Source: Bacteroidales bacterium (GTDB lineage: Bacteria > Bacteroidota > Bacteroidia > Bacteroidales > Muribaculaceae). Taken from it: a DNA stretch of 64,000 bases. Shown here one piece after another: positions 52,298 to 61,404 of the stretch; position 1 is the stretch's first letter, and every line of letters starts with the position of its first letter. Position numbers and translations under genes: made by a program. The DNA lies in contig JAJBUG010000047.1 of NCBI GenBank assembly GCA_020860515.1, positions 1 to 64,000 of the forward strand. Direction: 5' to 3'. The notes under the pieces are model-generated. The model searched no databases and was not told where the DNA came from. It saw only the letters and a program-made list of their open reading frames with translations.

Positions 52298-54430
52298 ATG
52301 ATTAACCAGCAAATTATACATGCGATGGCATTAAGGGGCGGCGCCTCCGTGAGGTGCCACACAGCATGCGTCTATATTTTTGCCTTGTTGATGGGAATGA
52401 TGGCGACAATTGAAGCTCAAGCACAAGCCAATATTGACCTTGGCATAGCCCGGCTTATGCAGTCGCCACGCTCGTCGCGCTCAGTCACAGCTGACAGCGT
52501 TAATATTATAATTGACGTCGAACCCCAGGCCATCGAACAGCTTCCAGCCAATGTAAAGGCTTACGCTGGGGGCGTGGCTGTGGCGCGCGTAGCCACGGCT
52601 GACCTCGATGCCATTAGGCACATCACAGGAGTAAAGGCAATTCGTAGCAGTCAGCCCATGCAGCTGCACCTCGCTGAGGCTCGTGAGATGGGAGATGTCG
52701 GCCCTATCCATGCAGGCACCGACTTGCCTCAGGCCTACGACGGCTCAGGCGTGACGGTAGGCATTGTTGACATTGGCTTTGAGCCTAACCATCCGGCGTT
52801 TCGCGTAGCCGATGGCACGTCCACTCGCGTAAAATACTTTGCAAAGATTGCCGAAGATACTATCATCGATACCTCTACGCCCGAGGAAATAGCCCTTATC
52901 ACAACCGACGACAGCACACAGTTTCATGCCACTCACACCACTTCGATTGCCGCTGGCGGATATGCCGGTGGGCAGTACTATGGCGTAGCCCCCAATGCCG
53001 ACCTTGTGATGGCAGCCATCGACTTGGAACTGTCGGAGGAGGCTTGCGTGCTGGCTGGTTCGCAGGTAGTGGCCGGCAAGATTCGCGAATTGGGCCAGCC
53101 AGGAGTGATGAGCATGTCGATTGGTTCGCTTGGCAGCCCCCATGATGCCTCGAATCTTTCGGCGCGCTTTCTCGATGCCATAGCAGCAGAGGTGCCATTT
53201 TGCATGTCGGCAGGCAATGATGGCCACTACAACCGCTGTGTGCGGCTTGATTTCAGTGAAGGAGACACCGAAAAGTGGGTTCTAAGCTACGGCGACCGCT
53301 GCTGGCAATATCTTACATTCTGGGCGCAAGATGCGCAGCCGTTCAATGCTACGGCCTATTTGTACCCCAAAGATAAGGTCAACGAGCTTTTCGGACCCTT
53401 GATTGAAATTGACCGCGACCTTGACGGCGAGATATTAATGGTAGATACCGATGCCTCGGGCAGCAATTATTCTGAGGATTTGGCGCGATTTGTGGCCGAT
53501 GGCGAGTTTATGGCCACATCGGGCGTTTACGCCGGCAATGAAAAATACTTTGCCGAATGGTACTTGGAGTTTGAAAAGCTGCCCGAAGATGAAAGCAAGC
53601 GCATTTTCTTGGCTTTTAAGATCGAGGCAGCTCCGGGGAGTCATGTCGATTGCTATGCCGAGGGTACAGGCAATATCTTCTACCGCCCGGGATCGGGCAA
53701 TATACGCGACTGGGCTCAGCCCACGGCTGATGGCACAGTCAGCACCTTGGCATTGGGCGAGAATATCCTGTGTGTTGGCGCTTGCGACAGCCAGGAGGGC
53801 GATGTGACCTATTTTTCAAGTTGGGGCAGTTATCAGCTCAGCGATCGTTCTCTCCCGCTGGTGCTTGCCCCTGGCTTGTCGGTGGTAGCTGCCCTCAGCC
53901 AATATCCCATTGAGATGGGTGATTTTGCCTATGATTATTTCTCAGTTGATGCCTATGGTCAGGAGTGCTATTACGGACCTCAGGGAGGCACCTCGATGTC
54001 ATCGCCCTTTGTGGCTGGCACTATCGCTCTGTGGCTGCAAGCCAATCCCGAGCTGACAGTGGCCGAGATTCAGCAGGTAATCGCAGCCACTTCGCTTAAG
54101 AACGAATATTATTATGCCGATTCCAACCCCGAGCGCTGGGGCGCAGGCATAATCGATGCTTATGCTGGCATGAAATATGTGTTGGCCAATATGGGCATCG
54201 GAGCTGTGTCTGCCGATGGTGGGGCTGCTCCGCTGGTGAAGCTGGTCGATGGTGAAATTGAGATTGCAGTGGCAGGGAATATGAACTTTGAAGCTTGTCT
54301 CTATGATCTGAGCGGACGGCGATTGCGCTCTGCCAAAGACAATATCTCTGTGTCTGGTTTGCCTAATGGCATATATGTGGTCACAGTCAGCACTGCCAGT
54401 GGCAGATATTCCTATAAAATATTGATATAA
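52298..54430 (+). CDS. Secreted subtilisin-like serine protease (S8)
   Basis: 710 residues with a signal (MGMMATIEAQAQ). 'SGVTVGIVDIGFEPNHPAF' has the catalytic Asp, 'DSTQFHATHTTSIAAGGYAG' the His, and 'PQGGTSMSSPFVAGTIALW' the Ser. A C-terminal domain ends 'LYDLSGRRLRSAKDN' and 'GLPNGIYVVTVSTASGRYSY', a Por/T9SS-like sorting tail. TAACTTTG (52252-52259) lies upstream. It is probably a surface or secreted protease that digests host or dietary proteins. Its large insert between His and Ser is typical of Bacteroidetes S8 proteases. Confidence 0.93.
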   Translation: MINQQIIHAMALRGGASVRCHTACVYIFALLMGMMATIEAQAQANIDLGIARLMQSPRSSRSVTADSVNIIIDVEPQAIEQLPANVKAYAGGVAVARVATADLDAIRHITGVKAIRSSQPMQLHLAEAREMGDVGPIHAGTDLPQAYDGSGVTVGIVDIGFEPNHPAFRVADGTSTRVKYFAKIAEDTIIDTSTPEEIALITTDDSTQFHATHTTSIAAGGYAGGQYYGVAPNADLVMAAIDLELSEEACVLAGSQVVAGKIRELGQPGVMSMSIGSLGSPHDASNLSARFLDAIAAEVPFCMSAGNDGHYNRCVRLDFSEGDTEKWVLSYGDRCWQYLTFWAQDAQPFNATAYLYPKDKVNELFGPLIEIDRDLDGEILMVDTDASGSNYSEDLARFVADGEFMATSGVYAGNEKYFAEWYLEFEKLPEDESKRIFLAFKIEAAPGSHVDCYAEGTGNIFYRPGSGNIRDWAQPTADGTVSTLALGENILCVGACDSQEGDVTYFSSWGSYQLSDRSLPLVLAPGLSVVAALSQYPIEMGDFAYDYFSVDAYGQECYYGPQGGTSMSSPFVAGTIALWLQANPELTVAEIQQVIAATSLKNEYYYADSNPERWGAGIIDAYAGMKYVLANMGIGAVSADGGAAPLVKLVDGEIEIAVAGNMNFEACLYDLSGRRLRSAKDNISVSGLPNGIYVVTVSTASGRYSYKILI

Positions 54431-54471
54431 CAAGACCCAGGATAAAAATAGGTAGTAATCAGTTAAATCTG

Positions 54472-54516
54472 TTTAATCTGTAGTTGTTAGAAATATTTAA
54501 TCTGTAGTTAGTAGAA
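54472..54516 (+). repeat. Two 21 bp direct repeats upstream of the creatininase gene
   Basis: TTTAATCTGTAGTT(G/A)(T/G)(T)AGAA at 54472-54492 and 54496-54516, 24 bp apart, ending 9 bp before the ATG at 54526. Confidence 0.75.
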
Positions 54517-54525
54517 TTAAAGAGT

Positions 54526-55323
54526 ATGGATAAGACTTTGGATTTGAGTGTCAGCAATTACGGCACCGCTAAGGATCTGAATTATGATATCGCGCTGCTC
54601 CCCTGGGGTGCGACCGAGCCTCATGGCTTGCATCTGCCTTATATGACTGATGCAATCCTATCCCACGACCTCGCCGTGGATGCGGCCATGCTGGCCCTCG
54701 AGCGTCATGGCCTGCGAGCCATGGTGATGCCGCCAGTGACCATGGGGTCGCAGAACCCCGGCCAGCGAGGCTTGAAATTCTGTGTCCATGCTCGCTATGA
54801 AACCCAGAAGGCCATACTCACCGACATAGTGGCATCGCTCTACTGTCAGGGTATGCGCAGGCTGTGGATTATCAACGGCCATGGAGGCAACAATTTCAAG
54901 AATATGATTCGCGACTTGGCTGTGGATTATCCCGATATGCTGATTGCTACCAGCGAATGGTTCGGGCCTGTGTCGAGCCGCGATTATTTTGACAATCCTG
55001 GCGACCATGCCGATGAAATAGAGACATCTGTGATGATGCATTATCATCCCGAATTGGTAAATATCGCCGATGCTGGCGATGGACGCGCTGGAGGCTTTGC
55101 CTCCGAGGCCTTGGCCAAGGGCCAAGCTTGGCTGCCGCGCGATTGGAGCCGCATCAGCGCCGACACTGGGGTGGGGGATCCGCGCCTTGCAACTGCCGCT
55201 AAGGGCAAGCGTTATGCACAGGCCTGCGCCTCAGCCCTCGCCGACATCCTGCGGGACCTCTGCGCCTCCGACCTCTACAAGCCCCTCGATACCTCCTCTC
55301 AGTACGGTCTCCACATCCGCTGA
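54526..55323 (+). CDS. Creatininase family metalloamidase
   Basis: 265 residues. 'LLPWGATEPHGLHLPYMTDA' has the metal-binding Glu, His and Asp of the creatininase fold; 'INGHGGNNFKN' and 'GDHADEIETSVMMHYHPELV' complete the site. Family members open cyclic amides (creatininase, formamide hydrolase in riboflavin/F420 pathways). The substrate in this organism is unknown. Preceded by two 21 bp direct repeats and followed by a gene-free stretch with RAYT remnants. Confidence 0.9.
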   Translation: MDKTLDLSVSNYGTAKDLNYDIALLPWGATEPHGLHLPYMTDAILSHDLAVDAAMLALERHGLRAMVMPPVTMGSQNPGQRGLKFCVHARYETQKAILTDIVASLYCQGMRRLWIINGHGGNNFKNMIRDLAVDYPDMLIATSEWFGPVSSRDYFDNPGDHADEIETSVMMHYHPELVNIADAGDGRAGGFASEALAKGQAWLPRDWSRISADTGVGDPRLATAAKGKRYAQACASALADILRDLCASDLYKPLDTSSQYGLHIR

Positions 55324-55465
55324 TGATGGACCCTGACCTAACTTCATTTACCCGTTTTACCGTGTCACACTTATAAGCGATTCTCCAAAGAAGGCAGTTA
55401 GCACAGCTATAGTTCGAAGGATGAAATTATGCTGGCCACTAAGCCAGCGAGTAATTTCGCTGAAA

Positions 55466-55492
55466 GTGAACAGGGGTCAGGTCAGCGTTCAC
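55466..55492. repeat. REP-like palindrome
   Basis: GTGAAC...GTTCAC, 27 bp, same family as 1677-1703. Confidence 0.8.
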
Positions 55493-55558
55493 ATCGAAAG
55501 ATTTTTGTTTTTCTTTAAGTTGGGAGGCAAGTCGATGGATTATTGTGGCACCCACTCC
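55493..55558 (-). pseudogene. RAYT transposase C-terminal remnant
   Basis: Read on the minus strand it encodes the tail 'LTGVGATIIHRLASQLKEKQ' then KSFDVN, as in the 59 kb copy. The rest of the gene is missing. It directly follows the stop of the membrane protein gene at 55574. Confidence 0.75.
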
Positions 55559-55573
55559 TGTCAATCCACTCGG

Positions 55574-56489
55574 TCATTCTCCTTGGAAATATTTCCAGGC
55601 AAGCCAGAGCCAGAACACTAAAGATGTCCAGGATATGACCGATGCCCAGTCGCTCCCTGCCAAAGGACTCATTCCCATACAAGGTCCAATGACATTGACC
55701 GTAATAATGAGGATTGCAAATACAGATGACATTGTCAAAACTTGTAATAGCAAAGACCCTCTTGTCATTTCCAGTCTCTTGCGAGCAAAGGAGAAGAACA
55801 TGGGCATGGACCAAATTGATATTGATGTTGCAATTGCATAAAGGAGAGCTTTCTCATAAGGAGTGGGATGATTATAAAAGCATGGCTTAGCTTGTCTTTC
55901 CACGATGAAATCGTAGAAAGTATAATAGAAACTGCCTCCTATTGCATGGATCAGCCAAATCAGGGGGATGCAACACACGATAAGATATATTGTCATTTTG
56001 ACAAATGATCCCCTCGCTATTACCGAATATTGGCAACATTTTGGATTCTTAGACATAAGAAATATGGAGCATGAGAAAAGGATCACCACTACTATGTTAT
56101 TCCATACCACCAAAATCCAAGGATAGGGAGAATATAAGTTAATCCACGCGCACGACACAATGCTTACGCTCTGTACAATCCACAAGGAAATCGCAAGTCC
56201 TATGCTCGCTTGAATAATTATTCTTTTTTTTCTCACTGAACGGATTTTTTCTGCCTCCTGAGCATATCAGAGAGAAAAGGCCCAAAGGAAGGCAGCTCAT
56301 GAATGCCGACAGCGAACCTAATGCCAAGCTGCTTAGACCTTGGCCATGGGATTCCCCTTGGAATGCCATAATCATGCAGCCCACGGCAAATGTTACGGCA
56401 CCTTCTAAAAGACCTGCTATCAAACTAACCTTAATCCAGGTTATGGCTTGGAACCGTGTTAAACTTGGGAGCTTTGATCGAAAATCCAT
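55574..56489 (-). pseudogene. Multi-pass membrane protein gene broken at an A8 tract
   Basis: The first frame starts at 56489 (MDFRSKLPSLTRFQAITWIK) with two hydrophobic segments and runs to SGGRKNPFSEKKK. The second frame, joining at an A8 run (plus-strand T8, 56224-56231), carries on 'RIIIQASIGLAISLWIVQSV' with four or five further membrane segments to the stop at 55574 (WKYFQGE). Removing one A joins them as a single protein of about 300 residues. Each half on its own lacks natural boundaries. It is the most distal gene of the RHS-downstream array. Function unknown. Confidence 0.7.
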
Positions 56490-56517
56490 AATATCACTTT
56501 TTAATTGCGTTTAAGGA

Positions 56518-57051
56518 TTATTCTTTTTTTTCGAAATAGAATCCTCTTGAATAGGGTTTTTGAAACATATAGTAAGTAGAAAAGCCCCTTTCTCGAGCAA
56601 CTTTTAGAGTGTCCTCCAGGTCATAGTCTCTCTTCATTTCATAGTTTACAACTGTGAAATCAAAATCATGAATATTGACTTTTTGCAGGTAACCCATTTC
56701 GTCCACTATATAGACGCGTTCAATACTGTCTTCGGCATCCTTAACTATGCAGAAATAAATGAGAGGCAAATCAATGAGGGCTTTTTTCAAAAGCACATAG
56801 TTTTTCTCCAATTCTTTCTCGCTCCGCCCCAGGGATATTTTTATTGTAGACGTGTCGGGTCGGGCATACTGGGTTCTGACAATCATGTCGGCTTCTGGAT
56901 AGTAGAAAGTCCTCTCATAGGTTTGTGATAGGAAAAAGGAGACGGCTAAGAAAAGTATAATCATAAGAGGGAAACCCATCAGGGCCAAGCACCCCTTCCA
57001 AATTTGGGGAGGTTCCTTGACTGTTCTTATATCTCTGTCGCCTATATTCAT
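56518..57051 (-). CDS. Single-pass membrane protein, hypothetical
   Basis: 177 residues. One N-terminal membrane segment (LMGFPLMIILFLAVSFFLSQ) follows a short basic-acidic N-terminus, and the rest is an extracytoplasmic domain rich in beta-strands ('IYFCIVKDAEDSIERVYIVD', 'HDFDFTVVNYEMKRDYD'). It is 28 bp upstream of the membrane-protein gene and transcribed in the same direction. Such single-pass proteins downstream of RHS genes are candidate immunity proteins; that is positional inference. Confidence 0.72.
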   Translation of the reverse strand: MNIGDRDIRTVKEPPQIWKGCLALMGFPLMIILFLAVSFFLSQTYERTFYYPEADMIVRTQYARPDTSTIKISLGRSEKELEKNYVLLKKALIDLPLIYFCIVKDAEDSIERVYIVDEMGYLQKVNIHDFDFTVVNYEMKRDYDLEDTLKVARERGFSTYYMFQKPYSRGFYFEKKE

Positions 57052-57268
57052 AATTTAATTCTTGCTTTAATGATTACTTTATAGTTAAAGTGAAATAAAT
57101 TGCGGATTGACCAAACTAAATCTGAGAGTCAGGAGGAACTCCAACCCTGCCTTATAATGCCTATTCGGTCAAGTTGGAGTCTCTCTTTCAGTGGTTGTTG
57201 ACTCATATCCAAATTCATACTGCAAAGGTACGGAACAATTTCCAACCTTGTAATCTCTTTAATTGTCA

Positions 57269-58333
57269 TTAGAGAGGACAGGTGAAATTCCACTCCCTGA
57301 CGCCATCAAAACAAAAGATGGGGTATGGAATCTTGTAGCGCAGAAGTTTGTGCCTGCCTGTGGGCTTGAAAAATTTTTTCGAAAGGTTGTGTTCATCGTT
57401 AACCACTACCCAAAAACCTCCTATCTGAAAGGCGCCTATGAGCGGAGTGCTGAAAGACCATGTCTCATCAGTGCTTTGACAAAGGAGGAGTTTCGCTTCC
57501 TCTGGCCGATCCCCTGTCCTAAAATCCAGAAATAACAATTGAGGGAGTTGGTTTTGATTTCCTCTGCTTGGACTCGGCTGCACCGATTTTGTAATGAAAT
57601 TGCCAATGTCGGAATTAAGCAGTTCGAGGGCTGGTAGATTTAGCTGGCCGATCTTCAATCGTTGCTTAACCGTAGCTCCATCCACCGGTCGGATGCACCT
57701 TCCAAGATACCGAGAATTATCCTTATCCATTTCAAATGGAAAATTCATGTAGTAAGCGCCTTCGTTTCCGAAAAGTCCTCCAAAGCCATTGCTCCAGTAT
57801 TGTGCTTGACGGGGTTTGGTCAGCTTTGAACCCTTTTTGTATCCCGTAAGCGGCAAAAAAATCGAATTTCCATTGGGTCCTAATACTTGGTATCCGGGAT
57901 TCCCACAAATTGAGGTTGGAATCCACATGCACAAGTTTTTTAACTCATCAATTTCCTGCTGGAGCGGCATTCTCCAGCTCCCTCCCCATTGCACAGAGGC
58001 CGCATCGTTGGTTTCCGGCAAGGCTTGTTCTCTCCTAATCTGCCTTTTACCAAGTGATTTGCCTGAAGTGATGCAATTGCCTGCTGAGTATTCCTCCTTG
58101 GCTTCAGTTTCACCCCAGGCGAAGTAATCCCCACATTCCCATGGATACTTCGCTCCCACATTGCATACAGCCCAATCCACTGACAAGCCGAGATCGACGA
58201 CATCGCGCGAATCCTCAATGGCCGAAAAGCCAGGATTTAGGATCATCTGCACTGGCTGGCTCTTTGCCGCAAGCAACAACAAGTATAATAATACAGCAAT
58301 ATTCATAACATTGAATGACTTTTTGTTAATCAA
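57269..58333 (-). CDS. Secreted FISUMP-domain protein with unknown C-terminal half
   Basis: 354 residues. The N-terminal hydrophobic segment (FNVMNIAVLLYLLLLAAKSQ) is a signal or anchor. Residues about 40-210 contain 'VDLGLSVDWAVCNVGAKYPW', FAWGETEAKEEYSAGNC and 'WGGSWRMPLQQEIDELKNLC', a pattern of the Fibrobacter succinogenes major paralogous (FISUMP) domain. The C-terminal 140 residues include 'QLLFLDFRTGDRPEEAKLLL' and are unassigned. Lies in the middle of the RHS-downstream array. Likely cell-surface or secreted. Confidence 0.78.
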   Translation of the reverse strand: MINKKSFNVMNIAVLLYLLLLAAKSQPVQMILNPGFSAIEDSRDVVDLGLSVDWAVCNVGAKYPWECGDYFAWGETEAKEEYSAGNCITSGKSLGKRQIRREQALPETNDAASVQWGGSWRMPLQQEIDELKNLCMWIPTSICGNPGYQVLGPNGNSIFLPLTGYKKGSKLTKPRQAQYWSNGFGGLFGNEGAYYMNFPFEMDKDNSRYLGRCIRPVDGATVKQRLKIGQLNLPALELLNSDIGNFITKSVQPSPSRGNQNQLPQLLFLDFRTGDRPEEAKLLLCQSTDETWSFSTPLIGAFQIGGFWVVVNDEHNLSKKFFKPTGRHKLLRYKIPYPIFCFDGVREWNFTCPL

Positions 58334-58347
58334 AACTTCTCTCCAAT

Positions 58348-58944
58348 TTAGTCTATATCGGGACAGTAATAAATTGAGTCTTTGGTAAAAATATACCCCC
58401 AGTCTGCGATATTCTTTTCAGAATAAGAGAACTTGGAAGGAGCTCTATAGTGTAATTTTAACGATTTTGTTTTAATTTTGGGGAATGGATAGCCATCTCC
58501 CTCTCCCTCGGCTATACAGACTAAATTTTCGATTTTGAAATACCCTATGACATCATGAAGAAAAAGATCCTTTCTATTCTGTACCCTAAGGAACACTATT
58601 TCCCCACCTTCACCTTTTGAAGTAACAAGAGTTAAAACATGGTCATCAATATCCAAGCCTTCATTTTCAAAAAATGACAAGACATTGTTTTTAATCATTC
58701 TACTTATCCTTGGTTCTACTACGCTTACTGAATCCAATACGATACTCATAGGAGTGCCCTTAGGAGCTTTCTGCTCCTCAAGCACCTTGGCAGCTTTCTC
58801 CTTGTCATACTGGGAGTTGAAATCCCAATCCCCACTATCGTCATAGGGCTTAGGCTTGCAACCTGTAAAAAGACACAAAATCAAAAGTATTAAAATACTC
58901 CCTATCCTATTATGGTAGTTTATTATTTTTATGTGAAATTTCAT
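58348..58944 (-). CDS. Lipoprotein, hypothetical
   Basis: 198 residues with a signal and lipobox 'CLFTGCKPKPYDD'. The mature part is a mixed alpha/beta domain with 'NNVLSFFENEGLDIDDHVLT' and 'EIVFLRVQNRKDLFLHDVIG'. Downstream of the FISUMP gene by 14 bp on the same strand. Periplasmic or outer-membrane. Position makes it a candidate immunity protein for an RHS effector. Not recognised. Confidence 0.75.
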   Translation of the reverse strand: MKFHIKIINYHNRIGSILILLILCLFTGCKPKPYDDSGDWDFNSQYDKEKAAKVLEEQKAPKGTPMSIVLDSVSVVEPRISRMIKNNVLSFFENEGLDIDDHVLTLVTSKGEGGEIVFLRVQNRKDLFLHDVIGYFKIENLVCIAEGEGDGYPFPKIKTKSLKLHYRAPSKFSYSEKNIADWGYIFTKDSIYYCPDID

Positions 58945-59011
58945 TATTTATACAATTAGAGACAGATGATTTATACCAATAATTAGTATCTTTAATATCT
59001 GAATAATTAGA

Positions 59012-59329
59012 TTAAATATGGTTTGTTAGGTTTAATTTGATTCTGTAGTGCAATAGAGTGAACGGGGGCAGGTCAGCGTTCACATCGGAAAATTTTTGTT
59101 TTTCTTTAAGTTGGGAGGCATTTCGATGGATTATTGTGGCACCCACTCCCGTCAATCTTTGCAGCTGGCGTATGCCCACTCCCTGCTCCAACATGGCCGA
59201 AAGCACTCGGTTGCGCTCCTGTATGTCAACGCAATCCAAACGGTCTTCGAATATCCGCTGTCGGTTGATGCCGCGCATCATTGCATGGTAGATGCCTGTG
59301 ATGGATAATTCTCTTGCTTTTCTTGGCAT
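59012..59329 (-). pseudogene. RAYT transposase with internal deletion
   Basis: The start MPRKARELSITGIYHAMMRG joins after DCVD directly to 'IQERNRVLSAMLEQGVGIRQ' and the tail 'LTGVGATIIHRNASQLKEKQ'. The middle, which would contain the HUH-type nuclease core, is missing. It lies between two REP palindromes (59058-59083 and 59412-59437) facing each other, so the whole is a small non-autonomous copy. A frame of 105 residues is open from the ATG at 59327-59329. Confidence 0.88.
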
Positions 59330-59437
59330 TTTTATATTCAGTTTTTCATTCCGCCACAAAGTTACAACTTTTATTCCACATTCACAATCCTCCTGAGTAA
59401 TATTTTTAAATGTGAACGCTAACCTGCCCCCGTTCAC
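59058..59437. mobile_element. REP-bounded miniature RAYT element (about 380 bp)
   Basis: Bounded by inverted REP palindromes of 26 bp at 59058-59083 and 59412-59437. Contains the internally deleted RAYT frame. Confidence 0.8.
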
Positions 59438-59448
59438 TCTGGTCGGGA

Positions 59449-59926
59449 TCACCGATTCGCACTTCTTTCCAAATGGAAAATGTAATATTCCTCCAGCCAG
59501 ATTGTATCTTTGAATTGCTTAAACCCTGACTTGTCAACACTTGGTAGCGATAGGAAAACTCTGACCTTAGTTCCGTTCTTTAACGCCCAACCGTTATCTT
59601 TAGCACTGTTAGGATCAGACCCTATGTTAAAACCTTGAATGATGTCGTAGTACTCAGTCGTGAAAACTATAGAATCCGAAAATAATTGGTAGTGCCCCCC
59701 AAAAGATCTTAGAGGATTGAGAGCATCACATTCGTTTATCCGGTATTCGAATGTAGAATCTACGAACAAAAAACCATTTAGGCATTCTGATGATAAGCCG
59801 TCGGTGGCAATTGGCTTCCAAAAACCGTTTTGTATGAAGTCCCTATTGCTGCTGCACCATGGCCAGCATTTTTGCCAACTGGGATTTGACTCTCTTTGGT
59901 TTAGATGTCTTTTGTCTATTTCCCAT
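59449..59926 (-). pseudogene. Orphan gene with a probable frameshift
   Basis: An ATG at 59924-59926 opens MGNRQKTSKPKRVKSQLAKM and stops after a Gln run. In another frame a coherent protein continues as 'RDFIQNGFWKPIATDGLS' and 'SFGGHYQLFSDSIVFTTEYY' to the stop at 59449. The change occurs near a CAGCAGCAA run at about 59845. The protein would be about 155 residues, cytoplasmic or short basic N-terminus. The end touches the REP of the miniature element. Not recognised. Confidence 0.55.
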
Positions 59927-60019
59927 TAGATTCTACTTCTTTTAAAGGGTTAACAATAAGGATATAGAAATGTTTTGATTTTTTAGGGGATTCACTCAAT
60001 ATCTTAATTAGTTGAGCAA

Positions 60020-60649
60020 TCATTGATTTTGCCTGCTGGCCTCATTGAGGTTTTCTATTATCTGTTCAAAGATGTCGGGAGGATCCTTGCTGACCGACTT
60101 GAAAACCTCCACATTTTCAATAATAGAATCGTACAGCTGGACTTTCTGCGAGTCCACATTCAGATACATCAAGGTCACTTGAGTGGTAGGCAGAAGAAGT
60201 TTTCTGTAAAGTTTACGATTTCCTATGGAGTCAATTCGGTAGCCTTTCGCTTCGTATTCAAATTCATTTTCAACTTTTCTTTCAGTTATTTTTATTTCAG
60301 AGCTATCAAGGTGCCAGTGAGCCGGTCCAAGGTTGACAGTAACACATGAGCCATTGTTCTCGTCCATGACAACAAGAATAGTTGCAGTCTTGGTCTGCAA
60401 TAATTTGGATTCTGGTGGCACATCTATGGCTATTGTGACTCTTGGAGTCACTACTGTGTCTCTACGTATTTCGGAAGAATAGTCAGAAGCCATCAACACT
60501 TCTGCCTGGTTCAAATAAATCATTCTTTCCTTATCATGGAAGTTAGCCCTTAGGGATGTTGCAAATGCAGTGGCAAAAAGCGAACACCCCCAGAATGCCC
60601 ATAATCCATTTTTTATTTTTGATTTCATTTTGTTTCTTAATTCGGTCAT
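60020..60649 (-). CDS. Single-pass secreted or membrane-anchored protein, hypothetical
   Basis: 209 residues from the ATG at 60647-60649; a longer frame begins inside the REP palindrome at 60666-60693. The N-terminal segment 'LWAFWGCSLFATAFATSL' is a signal or anchor. The rest has beta-strands such as 'TATILVVMDENNGSCVTVNL'. It is the second gene after the RHS tip. Position suggests an immunity-type role, which is inference only. Confidence 0.7.
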   Translation of the reverse strand: MTELRNKMKSKIKNGLWAFWGCSLFATAFATSLRANFHDKERMIYLNQAEVLMASDYSSEIRRDTVVTPRVTIAIDVPPESKLLQTKTATILVVMDENNGSCVTVNLGPAHWHLDSSEIKITERKVENEFEYEAKGYRIDSIGNRKLYRKLLLPTTQVTLMYLNVDSQKVQLYDSIIENVEVFKSVSKDPPDIFEQIIENLNEASRQNQ

Positions 60650-60665
60650 TGAAATATTTTCCAAT

Positions 60666-60693
60666 GTGAACACTAACCTGGCACCCTGTTCAC
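60666..60693. repeat. REP-like palindrome between two array genes
   Basis: GTGAACAC...GTTCAC, 28 bp; begins 1 bp after the stop of the gene at 60694 on the minus strand. Confidence 0.8.
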
Positions 60694-61200
60694 CTACCAT
60701 CTTACTTGCTTATGAAGTTCTACCACCTCATCTGGTGTAAGCAAATAAATCCATTTCAAATATCCATCCAGTACTATCACTTCACCTGGTTTCTTATATT
60801 CTATAAGCTTTGTTTCTTCTGTGGTAAGAAACAAATCATCATTTATGGGAGATTCTACTAAAATAGTAATGTCTCCAACTTGAAAACATCCGGAGGGATT
60901 TCTAAAACTCGTAGTTTCAATGGTAGAAACCTTGAACTCCAACAAATTTCCGATAGGATATTTATCTCTTTTATCCCCTATAGAAGGGGTTTTTAGGACA
61001 ATGATATCATTTACTCCTTTTAATCCAAGGCTATCCAATTGGGGGATTATTTCCTCTGCTATTATTTTTTCAATCCGGTCATCTTTGCAGCGCAGGCACG
61101 GCAATGTTATGGGAGTAGAAAAGCAGTGAATCGAAAAAATCAAAATCACTAAACCTACAATTAACTTTTTTTCTATATGTGAAAACTCATTTAATTTCAT
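60694..61200 (-). CDS. Secreted protein, candidate immunity factor of the RHS toxin
   Basis: 168 residues with a signal peptide (KKLIVGLVILIFSIHCFSTP). The mature part has 'PCLRCKDDRIEKIIAEEIIP' and 'YKKPGEVIVLDGYLKWIYLL'. It is the first gene after the RHS tip on the same strand, separated by 204 bp. Secreted or periplasmic proteins in this position usually neutralise the tip toxin. The REP begins immediately after the stop. No known family recognised. Confidence 0.72.
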   Translation of the reverse strand: MKLNEFSHIEKKLIVGLVILIFSIHCFSTPITLPCLRCKDDRIEKIIAEEIIPQLDSLGLKGVNDIIVLKTPSIGDKRDKYPIGNLLEFKVSTIETTSFRNPSGCFQVGDITILVESPINDDLFLTTEETKLIEYKKPGEVIVLDGYLKWIYLLTPDEVVELHKQVRW

Positions 61201-61404
61201 TTGTTATGTTTTAATATGGAATTTACTTAATCCTTTGAAATTTAACGTTAAGATAACGTAAGAGTTAGATCTATTATTTGACTACTATCTAATTTTATAA
61301 CTAATGATTTTAATGAAATTATAAATATTAGAGTGTAAATAATTGAAGCCATATTATTTACACTCCAACATTCAAATTATTAAAGATTAAAAACTACATT
61401 ACAC
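61201..61404. other. Spacer between RHS tip and immunity candidate
   Basis: 204 bp, AT-rich. No convincing frame; 'AAAATAGATTTAGG'-type runs only. Confidence 0.5.

Larger units (their letters stand above)
55324..55573. other. Spacer with REP and RAYT 3' remnant
   Basis: 250 bp between the creatininase and the membrane protein gene. Holds the REP at 55466-55492 and the RAYT C-terminal remnant to 55558; no gene from 55324 to 55465. Confidence 0.7.
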
